From Candidatus Thiothrix putei (GTDB lineage Bacteria > Pseudomonadota > Gammaproteobacteria > Thiotrichales > Thiotrichaceae), in the NCBI GenBank assembly GCA_029972225.1, contig CP124756.1, positions 1,222,001 to 1,286,000 of the forward strand: a DNA stretch of 64,000 nucleotides, in the 5' to 3' direction. The translations under genes and the position numbers were made by a program. This document shows positions 56,276 through 64,000 of the stretch, piece after piece; position 1 is the stretch's first letter, and the number at the start of each line of letters is the position of its first letter. Under the pieces are notes generated by a model. The model saw only the letters and a program-made list of their open reading frames with translations, was not told the DNA's origin and did not search any database.

Positions 56276-59200
56276 TTACGATGATGACGTTTTCGTTTCC
56301 GCATGGTGTAGTTTTCCCCTTATTTTGCGGAAACCCACCAAAATATCATCAATAAACGTAAACACCACCGGAATCACCAGCAAACTGAGGAAGGTGGATG
56401 CCAGTAATCCGCCAATCACCACAATGGCCATCGGTTGGCGGAAGCTGGGGTCTGCTGCCAACCCTAGAGCCGTCGGCATCATCCCCGCACCCATCGCAAT
56501 CGTGGTCATCACAATCGGTCTTGCCCGCTTGTGGCAAGCATCCAGTAGCGCATCGACACGCCCTTTTTGGTCACGTTCCCGCGCCATGACGGCATAATCC
56601 ACCAGCAAGATCGAGTTTTTGGTCACGATTCCCATCAACATCAGCAAGCCAATGACCGCAGGCATCGAGAAACTCATGCCAGTTATCAGCAACGCCACGA
56701 ATGCCCCGCCCACCGACAAAGGCAATGCCGCCAAAATCGTGATCGGCTGTAAAAAGTCGTGGAACAGCAATACCAGCACGATGTAAATCAGCATGACCCC
56801 GATCAGCATTGCCCCGCCGAAACCGCCGAACAGTTCCGCCATCCGCTCGGCATCGCCGGAACTCTGGCGATGCACACCGGGGGGCAGGGTTTGCAGACTG
56901 GGCAGTTTATCGACCATTGCCGTGACTTGTCCGACCGGCAAGCCGTTCAGTTCCACATCAATACTCACATTGCGCATCCGGTCGAAGCGGTCAAGCCGTG
57001 CTGGGCCGCTGCCCAGCTTTATATCGGCGACGGCTGCCAACGGCACGGAACCGTTGCGCCCCGGAATCCGCAACTGGCGGATGGTGTCGAGGTCTGCACG
57101 TACTGTTTTGTCAAATTGCACCCGGATCGGGATTTGACGCTGTGGCAAATTCAGTTTCGGCAGGCGGGTTGAAAAGTCACCACTGGTTGCCACCCGCACC
57201 ACGCTGCCCAAGGTTTCTGTGCTGACGCCCAATTCGGCAGCACGGGCGTAATCGGGCTTGATGTGGATTTCCGGGCGTTGCAGGCTGGCTCCTGATACGA
57301 CGTTGCCGATGCCCTGTAAGGTGCGTAAATCGCGCTCGGCAGCGCGTGCGGCGGTAAGCAGTGTGTCGCCATCGTCGCTGGCGAGTACCACTTGCATCTT
57401 ATCGCCCGCACCACCCGAACCGACGGTGAAACGTACTCCCGGCAAGGGTTTCAGGGTTTGGCGAATTTCGGCTTCCACTTCTGTTTGTTTGCGTGAGCGT
57501 TCTTCGCGAGTGGTCAGGGTGAGTGTTAAGGTCGCTTTGCGCACATCTGCACCACCGCCTTCACTAATCGGGCCGCTACTCACGCCACTGGATGCACCCA
57601 CCAAGGTAAAGACTTGTTTGACATCGGCAAGTGGTTCCAGCAAGTGGCGGGCTTGTTCAGCAGTCGCGTAGGTTTCTTCCAGCGTACTACCCGGTTGCAA
57701 TTCTAGGGTGACTGAGGTTAGTGCGGTATCCGCCGGTGGTACAAAACCTTTGGGCAATAGCGGTACAATTTGCAGCGAGGCCACAAAAATCACAATAGCT
57801 GCTACCAAGGTGATGATGCGGTGTTTTAAACACCATCCCGCTGCTTGCATGTAAGTACGCATGAACCAGCCATCTTTGAGCGGCTTTTCCGGGTGAGGTT
57901 TAAGCATATAAGCCGCCATCATTGGCGTGAGTAAGCGGGCGACGGCGAGTGAGAAAAACACGGCAACGGCGGCAGTAATTCCAAACGATTTAAAGAATTT
58001 ACCCGGTACGCCGCCCATGAATGCCGTTGGCAAAAATACAGCAACCAGTGTAAACGTGGTGGCAATCACCGCCAGACCGATTTCATCAGCAGCTTCGATA
58101 GCGGCTTGTTTGGGGGTTTTGCCCATACGCAAGTGGCGTTCGATGTTTTCGACTTCCACGATGGCATCATCGACCAAGACCCCCACGACTAACGCCAATG
58201 CCAGTAGGGTGAGAATATTCAGCGAGAAGCCGAAATATTGCATCGCCATGAAGGTGGGGATAATCGCCAAGGGTAAGGCCGCCGCCGATACCAGTGTTGC
58301 CCGCCAGTTGCCTAAGAATAGGAATACCACCAGAATTGCCAACGCAGCACCTTCGTACAACAAGTGCATGGAGCCTTCGTAGTTGGCTTGAATGCGTTCG
58401 ATGGTGTCGTAGGCTTCTGCAATCTGAACCTGTGGATGGGCAGTGGAGAAGGTGGCAAGTGCCGCCCGCACACCTTCCACTACATCAATTTCACTGGCAC
58501 CGCGTACCCGCGTGATCTGAAAGCCGACCACGGATTTGCCATCCAGCAGGGCATGGGTGGCACGTTCAGCGATGGTGTCGCGGATGGTGGCTATTTGATC
58601 AAGTCTTACATGACGTCCGTTGCTGAGTGGAATGTCAATAGCACCAAGTTCTGCGGCGGTGCCGACGCGGCCTAAGGTGCGCACGGACTGAATGCCCCCG
58701 CCAATGTCACCGCGCCCACCCGGTGCGTCTTGCTGCATTTGCCCCAAACGGTTGGATACGTCGGCGGCAGTAACGCCCAGTCCCGCCATGAGTGCAGGGT
58801 TAAGGTCAATGCGAACTTCGCGGTTGACGCCGCCCACCCGTGCGACGTTGCCTACACCTTTGACGGACATCAGGGTGCGGGTAATGTCGTTGTCCACGAA
58901 CCATGACAGGGCTTCTTCGTCCATATTGGCGGAAGCGACTGTGAACGTGATCAGCGGGCTACCTGCCGTGGTGACTTTCGATACAATCGGGTCGTTCATC
59001 TGCTGGGGCAGATTGGCGCGAATGGTGTCCACCGCGTTGCGCACTTCGTTGAGGGCGACTTCGGTATCTTTGGCGATGTCAAATTCGGTGGCAATGCTTG
59101 CCGAACTGTCGGTCAGCGTGGTGCGGATGTGCTTGACGCCAGTGATGGTGGCAAGCTGGTTTTCGATCTTGCGGGCAACTTCGCTTTCCAACTGTTCCGG

Positions 59201-59365
59201 GTCAGCGCCTTCCAGCGAGGCATTGACGATGATGGTAGGCAGGTCAATGTCGGGGAAGTTCTGGATGCCAAGTGCCTTGAAACCTTTGACGCCCAGAAAG
59301 CTGAGTAGCGCGAATAGCAGAATTGCCGGAACCGGGTTGCGGATCGACCAAGCGGAAACGTTCAT
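56276..59365 (-). CDS. RND efflux permease (second system)
   Basis: 1029-residue RND pump of the same superfamily as the first but clearly a different branch. The N-terminus VSAWSIRNPVPAILLFALLS leads the first loop. LVDDAIVEVENIERHLRMGK carries the Asp pair. FHDFLQPITILAALPLSVGG and MGIVTKNSILLVDYAV are typical of the C-terminal helices. It overlaps its adaptor by ATGA. The substrate is not known. Its operon has no local regulator gene but shares operators with the first system. Confidence 0.94.
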   Translation of the reverse strand: MNVSAWSIRNPVPAILLFALLSFLGVKGFKALGIQNFPDIDLPTIIVNASLEGADPEQLESEVARKIENQLATITGVKHIRTTLTDSSASIATEFDIAKDTEVALNEVRNAVDTIRANLPQQMNDPIVSKVTTAGSPLITFTVASANMDEEALSWFVDNDITRTLMSVKGVGNVARVGGVNREVRIDLNPALMAGLGVTAADVSNRLGQMQQDAPGGRGDIGGGIQSVRTLGRVGTAAELGAIDIPLSNGRHVRLDQIATIRDTIAERATHALLDGKSVVGFQITRVRGASEIDVVEGVRAALATFSTAHPQVQIAEAYDTIERIQANYEGSMHLLYEGAALAILVVFLFLGNWRATLVSAAALPLAIIPTFMAMQYFGFSLNILTLLALALVVGVLVDDAIVEVENIERHLRMGKTPKQAAIEAADEIGLAVIATTFTLVAVFLPTAFMGGVPGKFFKSFGITAAVAVFFSLAVARLLTPMMAAYMLKPHPEKPLKDGWFMRTYMQAAGWCLKHRIITLVAAIVIFVASLQIVPLLPKGFVPPADTALTSVTLELQPGSTLEETYATAEQARHLLEPLADVKQVFTLVGASSGVSSGPISEGGGADVRKATLTLTLTTREERSRKQTEVEAEIRQTLKPLPGVRFTVGSGGAGDKMQVVLASDDGDTLLTAARAAERDLRTLQGIGNVVSGASLQRPEIHIKPDYARAAELGVSTETLGSVVRVATSGDFSTRLPKLNLPQRQIPIRVQFDKTVRADLDTIRQLRIPGRNGSVPLAAVADIKLGSGPARLDRFDRMRNVSIDVELNGLPVGQVTAMVDKLPSLQTLPPGVHRQSSGDAERMAELFGGFGGAMLIGVMLIYIVLVLLFHDFLQPITILAALPLSVGGAFVALLITGMSFSMPAVIGLLMLMGIVTKNSILLVDYAVMARERDQKGRVDALLDACHKRARPIVMTTIAMGAGMMPTALGLAADPSFRQPMAIVVIGGLLASTFLSLLVIPVVFTFIDDILVGFRKIRGKLHHAETKTSSS

Positions 59366-60450
59366 GGTTTATCCCCGGTGCTGGTGGCAGTGGGTTTGTC
59401 TACCACTTGTACAGTATCACCATCGTTGAGAAAACCACCACCCGTCACGACCACGCGGGCAGTCGCCGTAACGCCGTCAATGATTTCGGTTTGACCTTGT
59501 GTGGTTCTGCCGACTTTGACCGGGCGCTGGGTGACTTTGTTGGCTGCGCCTACCTCAAACACGTAGTAATTGCCATCGCGCAGGATCACAGCGGATTGTG
59601 GCAACGTCATGGCTGGTGCCGAACCGGTGAGAATTTCGCCTTCTGCAAACATGCCTGCTTTGGCAGGGCTGTCGCTGGGTAGGCTGATGTAGACCAGTGC
59701 ATTGCGGGTGTTGGGGTCGAGTGTGGGGGAAACCATGCGTATTTCGCCAGTGACGTTTTCACCACCGGGGAGAGTCAGGTGTGCCTGTTGCCCCGGCTGG
59801 ATGCGGGAGGTGTCACGCCCGGAAACTTCGGCTCGCCATTCGAGCTTGTTCTGACGCACCATGCGGAAGAGTTCTGTGCCGGTTTGCACGACAGCACCGA
59901 GAGTGGCGGTGCGGGCGGCGATTACGCCGTCATCGGGGGCGAGGATACGGGTTTGGGCAAGGCGGATTTGTTGGGCTTCAAGCGCGGCTTTGGCAACGGC
60001 CTCCGCTGTTAAGTACTGGTCAATTTGTTGGGTAGGTAATGCACCGCTGGATTTGAGGCTACGGGCGCGGTTGGCGTTGGCACGGGCTTCTTCCAGTTTG
60101 GCTTGGGCTTGCGCTACATCGGCTTTGACGGCAGCTTGCGATAGTTTGACGAGTTCTTGCCCTTTGTGGACTTCTGCACCGACATCCACTAGCACGTCGG
60201 TGATTTTCAGGCCGCTGATTTCAGAGGCGATAATGGCTTCCTGCCAAGGGGTGAGTGCGCCGCTGGCGGTAATGGTGGTGCTCCAGTCTTGCATTGTTGG
60301 GAGGGCAACACTGACCGCAAGAGCCGGGTTCGCTGCGGGAGCGGGGGCTGCGTCTTCTGCCTGTGCCGTGAGCAAGGGTAAACCTGAGAGGCTGGTGGCT
60401 AACAACAGCATGAGGAATAAACGAGGTGTTAGCACAGAAGTGTTGTTCAT
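59362..60450 (-). CDS. RND efflux periplasmic adaptor (second system)
   Basis: 362-residue membrane fusion protein. A cleavable signal peptide (RLFLMLLLATSLSGLPLLTAQA) precedes an Ala/Pro linker; there is no lipobox cysteine, unlike the adaptor of the first system. The lipoyl segment VDVGAEVHKGQELVKLSQAA and a shorter hairpin follow, then ILAPDDGVIAARTATLGAVV. It is first gene of the operon and overlaps the permease by 4 nt. The operator pair ends 2 nt before its ATG, again leaving no clear ribosome binding site. Confidence 0.92.
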   Translation of the reverse strand: MNNTSVLTPRLFLMLLLATSLSGLPLLTAQAEDAAPAPAANPALAVSVALPTMQDWSTTITASGALTPWQEAIIASEISGLKITDVLVDVGAEVHKGQELVKLSQAAVKADVAQAQAKLEEARANANRARSLKSSGALPTQQIDQYLTAEAVAKAALEAQQIRLAQTRILAPDDGVIAARTATLGAVVQTGTELFRMVRQNKLEWRAEVSGRDTSRIQPGQQAHLTLPGGENVTGEIRMVSPTLDPNTRNALVYISLPSDSPAKAGMFAEGEILTGSAPAMTLPQSAVILRDGNYYVFEVGAANKVTQRPVKVGRTTQGQTEIIDGVTATARVVVTGGGFLNDGDTVQVVDKPTATSTGDKP

Positions 60451-60452
60451 GT

Positions 60453-60508
60453 TAATGACTGCCGGTCAATTGATTAGGGCGAATCTTAAATGACCAACAG
60501 TCAGTTGT
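60453..60508. promoter_or_regulatory. Tandem TetR operators before RND operon 2
   Basis: Two copies of the same operator seen at 54584-54638: TAATGAC-TGCCG-GTCAATTGA at 60453-60473 and AAATGAC-CAACA-GTCAGTTGT at 60488-60508, 35 bp apart. Confidence 0.75.
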
Positions 60509-60610
60509 CGAGTGTTTCGCGTTTCACGTCCCATACCCCTAGTGTATGTGCTTGGCTGTTGTGATTTTGATTTTAACCATCCTCAATTATTGATACCGCT
60601 TGTGCTGCGG

Positions 60611-60865
60611 TCATGATTTGTATAAGTCAGCATCGCCTGTTATCAGACAGTCTGCTTTGCCCGCTAATGCCACATCCAGAAACGGGTTGTCTTTTTTGTC
60701 ACGGCACAGTTCTACCGTTTCCCCAATTTCATAGAACAGTCCCACCCGGCGCATGTTGTTGAGGAAATTCTGCCGTTTTTCGGTTGAAAAGTAGCGGTCA
60801 AACTTTTCCCGCCAGATAACTTCCTCCAACTCGGCAAACGTGGTTGTCGCAGACACAGCGTTCAA
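60611..60865 (-). pseudogene. Truncated PIN-domain toxin
   Basis: 84 residues matching the middle of the TIGR00305-type PIN toxin family: TTFAELEEVIWREKFDRYFS and DNPFLDVALAGKADCLITGD. The first about 30 residues, with the invariant LDTN catalytic Asp, are missing. The C-terminal strand and helix after GDADL are also absent. The TTG start overlaps the antitoxin stop, but the body lacks a complete active site, so it is probably inactive. Confidence 0.65.
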
Positions 60866-61155
60866 GGCTTGTCATTCAGGATCGCTTCCAGCACGGATTC
60901 CGTCAGACCACTTTGTTCCGCTTCAGTGCGCAAAGCGTCCAGTGAAGCCAACAACTGCTGGCGTTCCTGCTGCATGGCTTCTGCCCGCCTGCGGAGCAGG
61001 AATGCTTCACCACCCAGCATTTCAAAATCCCGCATGGACAGGATAACGGCAGTGTCGCGTTTATTGCGGGTGATTTTGAACGGTTCACCCTGCCAGACTT
61101 TATCAAGCACTGCACCGAGCTGGTTACTGGCCTGACGTGCGCCGATGGATTGCAT
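60862..61155 (-). CDS. Phd/YefM family antitoxin
   Basis: 97-residue antitoxin. The N-terminal DNA-binding fold is IGARQASNQLGAVLDKVWQG, then PFKITRNKRDTAVILSMRDFE. A charged C-terminal helix (RRRAEAMQQERQQLL) would bind the toxin. It overlaps a truncated PIN gene downstream. An 18-bp perfect palindrome is centred about 42 nt upstream of the start, a likely autoregulatory operator. The antitoxin itself looks intact. Confidence 0.85.
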   Translation of the reverse strand: MQSIGARQASNQLGAVLDKVWQGEPFKITRNKRDTAVILSMRDFEMLGGEAFLLRRRAEAMQQERQQLLASLDALRTEAEQSGLTESVLEAILNDKP

Positions 61156-61188
61156 GGTTTATTTCTCACTGAGTTGTATTGATAGTAG

Positions 61189-61206
61189 CTATTGTAGCTA
61201 CAATAG
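61189..61206. promoter_or_regulatory. Perfect 18-bp palindrome, probable antitoxin operator
   Basis: CTATTGTAG-CTACAATAG is perfectly self-complementary and lies upstream of the Phd-type antitoxin. Such antitoxins repress their own promoters through short palindromes. Confidence 0.6.
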
Positions 61207-61328
61207 GGCTTTCGAGCAAATTTGCCAGAGGACGCACCCCGCCGCAGTTGGCACGGCAATCGCCTACAATCCCGCCCCACTTTCCGCTATCATACCCTCC
61301 TTGATGAACTGCCCATTGGTTTACCCCC

Positions 61329-62267
61329 ATGCTGATCTTCCCCGGTAGCGTTGCCCTCTCCGAATTCCGCCGCAACAAGCTGTTGAGCGCCTTGCAAGCC
61401 ATCGTGCCCACGATCACCGCTGTGCAAGCCGAATACGTCCATTTCGTGCGCAACAGCCGCGAACTGCGCCCCGACGAACACGCCCAATTGCAAGCGTTGC
61501 TGACCTACGAAGAAGTGCAAGGCAGCCACGCGTTCAGCGGCACATTGCTGCTCGTCACCCCGCGCAAAGGCACGATTTCGCCCTGGTCAAGCAAAGCCAG
61601 CGACATCGCCCACAACTGCGGCTTGACGATGGTGGAACGCATCGAACGCGGCATTGCCTACGACGTGCAAACCACTGCCGCGCTGTCGGAAGCCGAGCGC
61701 CTCGCCATCGCCGCGCTGTTGCACGACCGCATGACCGAAATGGTACTAACCGACCTGCAAGATGCCGTTGTGCTGTTCAGCGAAGCCGAACCTGCCGCCT
61801 TGCGCTACGTGGACATCAGCAATGACCCCAAAGCCGCACTCGCCAAAGCCAACACCGACTGGGGCTTGGCACTGTCAGCGGATGAAATCGACTACCTCGC
61901 GGAAAATTACGCCGAACTCCAGCGTAACCCCACCGACGTCGAATTGATGATGTTCGCGCAAGCCAATTCCGAACATTGCCGCCACAAAATCTTCAACGCC
62001 GACTGGATTATCGACGGCAAAGAACAGCCCAAATCGCTGTTTGCCATGATCCGCAACACCCACGCGCACGCGCCCGAAGGCATCCTCTCCGCCTACCATG
62101 ACAACGCCTCCGTGATCGAAGGCCCGTTGGCAACGCGCTTTTTGACCGACGTAAAAACCGGCGAATACCACTACACCAATGAACCCGTCCACATCCTGAT
62201 GAAGGTGGAAACCCACAACCACCCCACCGCGATTTCCCCTTCCCCATTTGCAGGTGCTGTAATATGA
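61329..62267 (+). pseudogene. purL: Phosphoribosylformylglycinamidine synthase, 5' fragment
   Basis: The first about 305 codons of PurL (normally about 1290), the purine-synthesis amidotransferase. The sequence matches closely from GSVALSEFRRNKLLSALQA through TPRKGTISPWSSKASDIAHN, FAQANSEHCRHKIFNADWI and LMKVETHNHPTAISP. After AISP the expected continuation (PGAATGSGGEIRDEG) is lost and the frame ends after nine more codons (SPFAGAVI). Downstream DNA is AT-rich and unrelated. All ATP-binding and glutaminase domains are missing, so this copy cannot work. Confidence 0.88.
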
Positions 62268-62362
62268 GACAACAAGGCAACGTTATTTTCTACACCCAGT
62301 CACCAGACTTTCAACAGGATATTTCTGCTAGAATTACCCAAGGTCGGAGTTTGTGGGCATGA
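62264..62362 (+). CDS. Possible short peptide or gene remnant
   Basis: 32-codon frame (begins MRQQGNVIFYTQSPDF, ends QGRSLWA) whose ATG overlaps the purL stop and whose TGA overlaps the next start as ATGA. It could be the tail of a lost upstream gene from the inserted segment or a leader peptide. I do not recognise it. Support is weak. Confidence 0.25.
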   Translation: MRQQGNVIFYTQSPDFQQDISARITQGRSLWA

Positions 62363-64000
62363 TGAGTCAGAATGAGATGAAAACAATAATTGATTACCTC
62401 AAAGGTGCGTTTACTTATTTATTGGTGGTGTTCCTGATAGTTACTTTGTATACCGAGCTATCCCATTATTGGAGTACCATAGGTAGCGTTAGGGGAGATC
62501 TGGTCAAGTTTGAAATCCCATTGGTGTTGCTTCTATTATTTATTGTTTATTTTCCAACCATAAATAATAGAATTATTCGATATTTATTTCCGACAATACC
62601 TATTCTTGTTTTATATCTATCGGTAGATGTTTTCTATGGATTTTTGGGTCGTTCTCCCAGACCCTCTGATTTTCAAAATATTAATATGGTTTCTGATTTC
62701 TCAGTTGGATTGATGTTTTTGATTTTGCTCTTGGTTTTTTTGATCTGCTTTCCTGTTATTATGCTGTTTTATAAAGCATATCAAAATTGTTCATTTAAAG
62801 ATATGGTATATTCTGTATCATTCAGGATGCTGTCGGTTTTTCTTGTGTTATTTGTATTTTTATCTGATACGTTTGCTGACTATCATGCATCTAGTTATCA
62901 ATATGCGGAATGGTCACAAGAAAAGTCTATAAAAGAAAATGGTAGATTTTCCAGCTTTATGTTTTATGGTTATCAAGAAAAGAAAAGTTTTGCTCTTCTT
63001 GATGAGTATGGCAAGAAAAATATAGATATAAAAAAAATCTTGTTTCCTGATACGGTTCGGCATCCTCGTAATATTCATATTGTTGTCTTGGAAAGTTTTA
63101 TTGATCCAAGACTTTTGCTCAATATAAGCTTTAACCGTTCTCCTTTGGCGAATGAGTTGACACCTTATTTATTATCAGCTAGTAATAACTTCTCTCATGT
63201 CATCTCTCCTGTGTATGGTGGTACTACTGCTCAGGCAGAGTTTGAGTTGCTGACTGGCATCCATGCGTTTGCAAAGATAGGTAGTGTAGAGTTCAATATT
63301 CTACAAGGTGGAAAAACGAATGGGTTTGTTGGTGCATTGAACCAGAATGGGTATAAGAGCATTGCTACATTAGCAACTGGTTCGGGATACTATAATTCAG
63401 TTTCGGCTTACAAGAGTCTGGGTTTTGATGATGTCTTGTTTCTGGCTGAAAGCGGTATGATTACTGATAAGGAGAAAGAGCGAGGAGTTTCAGATGCGGG
63501 GCTGCTAAAACATAGCCTTTCCAGAATCAAGAATGCTTTGAATACTGCTACGCAACCTATAGTCAGTTACACTTTAGGCATGTATGGGCACTTTCCATAT
63601 GAGCGTGATTTGAGTGATGAACCAGATATTATTAATTCTGATCATCAGGATGAGCGAGTCAAAAGAATATCAAACCAGTTTTACTACCGGACAAAAGCAG
63701 TAGCTAATTTTATCAAGCAACTAACGGCAATTGATTCAAGCTCAATTATTTATATTACCAGTGATCATGTGCCTCCATTGCTGGATAATAATATTCACTA
63801 TGGTTTGGATCGGCATGAAAATATTTCACTTTTTATCAGTGATGGACATGCAGTTGATGTTTCCGGGAAAAGGTATTATGAGATTCCCTGGCTAATATGG
63901 GATGAATTAACGGGTTTAAAGAGTGCGAGAAGCTTGTCAGACAAGGATAGGGAAGAACTCTATTTCAAGCTTTTATCTGAAAGTATCCAGTTTGGTAACC
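62359..64000 (+). CDS. LTA-synthase/sulfatase-type membrane protein, 3' end missing
   Basis: 547 codons open to the window end. About four membrane helices fill the first 180 residues (LLVVFLIVTLYTELS, IPLVLLLLFIVYFP, GLMFLILLLVFLICFPVI, MLSVFLVLFVFLSD). An extracytoplasmic alkaline-phosphatase-fold domain follows. NIHIVVLESFIDPRLL has the metal-ligand Glu. SPVYGGTTAQAEFELLTG has the catalytic Thr. YITSDHVPPL has Asp-His, and GLDRHENISLFI is also present. The family transfers phosphoglycerol to or edits surface polymers. ATG 62359 follows CGGAG by 9 nt. The gene is markedly AT-rich compared with its neighbours, suggesting transfer from elsewhere. Confidence 0.85.
   Translation, partial: MMSQNEMKTIIDYLKGAFTYLLVVFLIVTLYTELSHYWSTIGSVRGDLVKFEIPLVLLLLFIVYFPTINNRIIRYLFPTIPILVLYLSVDVFYGFLGRSPRPSDFQNINMVSDFSVGLMFLILLLVFLICFPVIMLFYKAYQNCSFKDMVYSVSFRMLSVFLVLFVFLSDTFADYHASSYQYAEWSQEKSIKENGRFSSFMFYGYQEKKSFALLDEYGKKNIDIKKILFPDTVRHPRNIHIVVLESFIDPRLLLNISFNRSPLANELTPYLLSASNNFSHVISPVYGGTTAQAEFELLTGIHAFAKIGSVEFNILQGGKTNGFVGALNQNGYKSIATLATGSGYYNSVSAYKSLGFDDVLFLAESGMITDKEKERGVSDAGLLKHSLSRIKNALNTATQPIVSYTLGMYGHFPYERDLSDEPDIINSDHQDERVKRISNQFYYRTKAVANFIKQLTAIDSSSIIYITSDHVPPLLDNNIHYGLDRHENISLFISDGHAVDVSGKRYYEIPWLIWDELTGLKSARSLSDKDREELYFKLLSESIQFGN

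Noticed and set aside
1-64000. CRISPR array, rRNA or tRNA genes
   Set aside because: No regularly spaced direct repeats, and no cloverleaf or rRNA-like sequence, were seen by reading; a covariance-model scan would be decisive for tRNAs.

Overview
This window looks like chromosome from a gammaproteobacterium. Protein similarity to E. coli and Pseudomonas families is high (DnaE, CarAB, GreA, GalU, LeuA, PcnB, PurL). The metabolism is microaerobic: a cbb3 oxidase, an FNR regulator and oxygen-independent HemN. Propionate is handled by the AcnD/PrpF form of the methylcitrate cycle. A sulfur-bacterium-like Thiotrichales (Thiothrix type) is my best guess, from gene content only and not proven.

Layout. 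1-4063: 3' part of dnaE carrying a 449-residue intein with LAGLIDADG homing-endonuclease motifs. 4073-5089: an orphan bacterial tyrosine-kinase-like ATPase. 5347-12358: carA-carB-greA, a histidine phosphatase/CobS-like pair, and two small proteins, one with an antitoxin-like C-terminus. 12411-13527: grxD and a Uma2-type nuclease. 13543-22536: a type I restriction-modification locus (hsdM, hsdS, hsdR). Here hsdR is split by a 1424-bp ISKra4-like element with a 9-bp target duplication, and an intact plus a broken toxin-antitoxin module sit between hsdS and hsdR. 22714-31271: gntR-prpB-prpC-acnD-prpF-prpE. 31497-33946: galU and recD. 33943-34540: a scar joining the tails of a SulP transporter and an NtrC-type regulator. 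34583-35785: a glycosyltransferase. 36131-44082: ccoNOQP, ccoG, ccoH, hemN, fnr and a 38-residue membrane protein, linked by FNR-box-like sites. 44162-49748: pssA, leuA, udg, rimI, pcnB, folK. 49733-60450: two RND efflux operons, one with tetR, separated by a DUF4143-type ATPase and yajD. 60611-61155: a Phd antitoxin with a broken PIN toxin. 61329-62267: purL cut short after about 300 codons. 62359-64000: an AT-rich LTA-synthase/sulfatase-type membrane protein running off the end.

The genes work together in four clear blocks. The first is DNA restriction that has probably been switched off at HsdR while the methyltransferase stays intact. The second is the methylcitrate cycle under its own GntR regulator with operator-like palindromes. 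The third is microaerobic respiration and haem synthesis under FNR. The fourth is two drug-efflux systems that share the same tandem TGAC-N5-GTCA operator pair and so probably one TetR repressor. Short GC-rich palindromic repeats are scattered through the window, and two of them lie in frame inside coding genes (hsdR and the uracil-DNA glycosylase). I see no rRNA, tRNA or CRISPR array.
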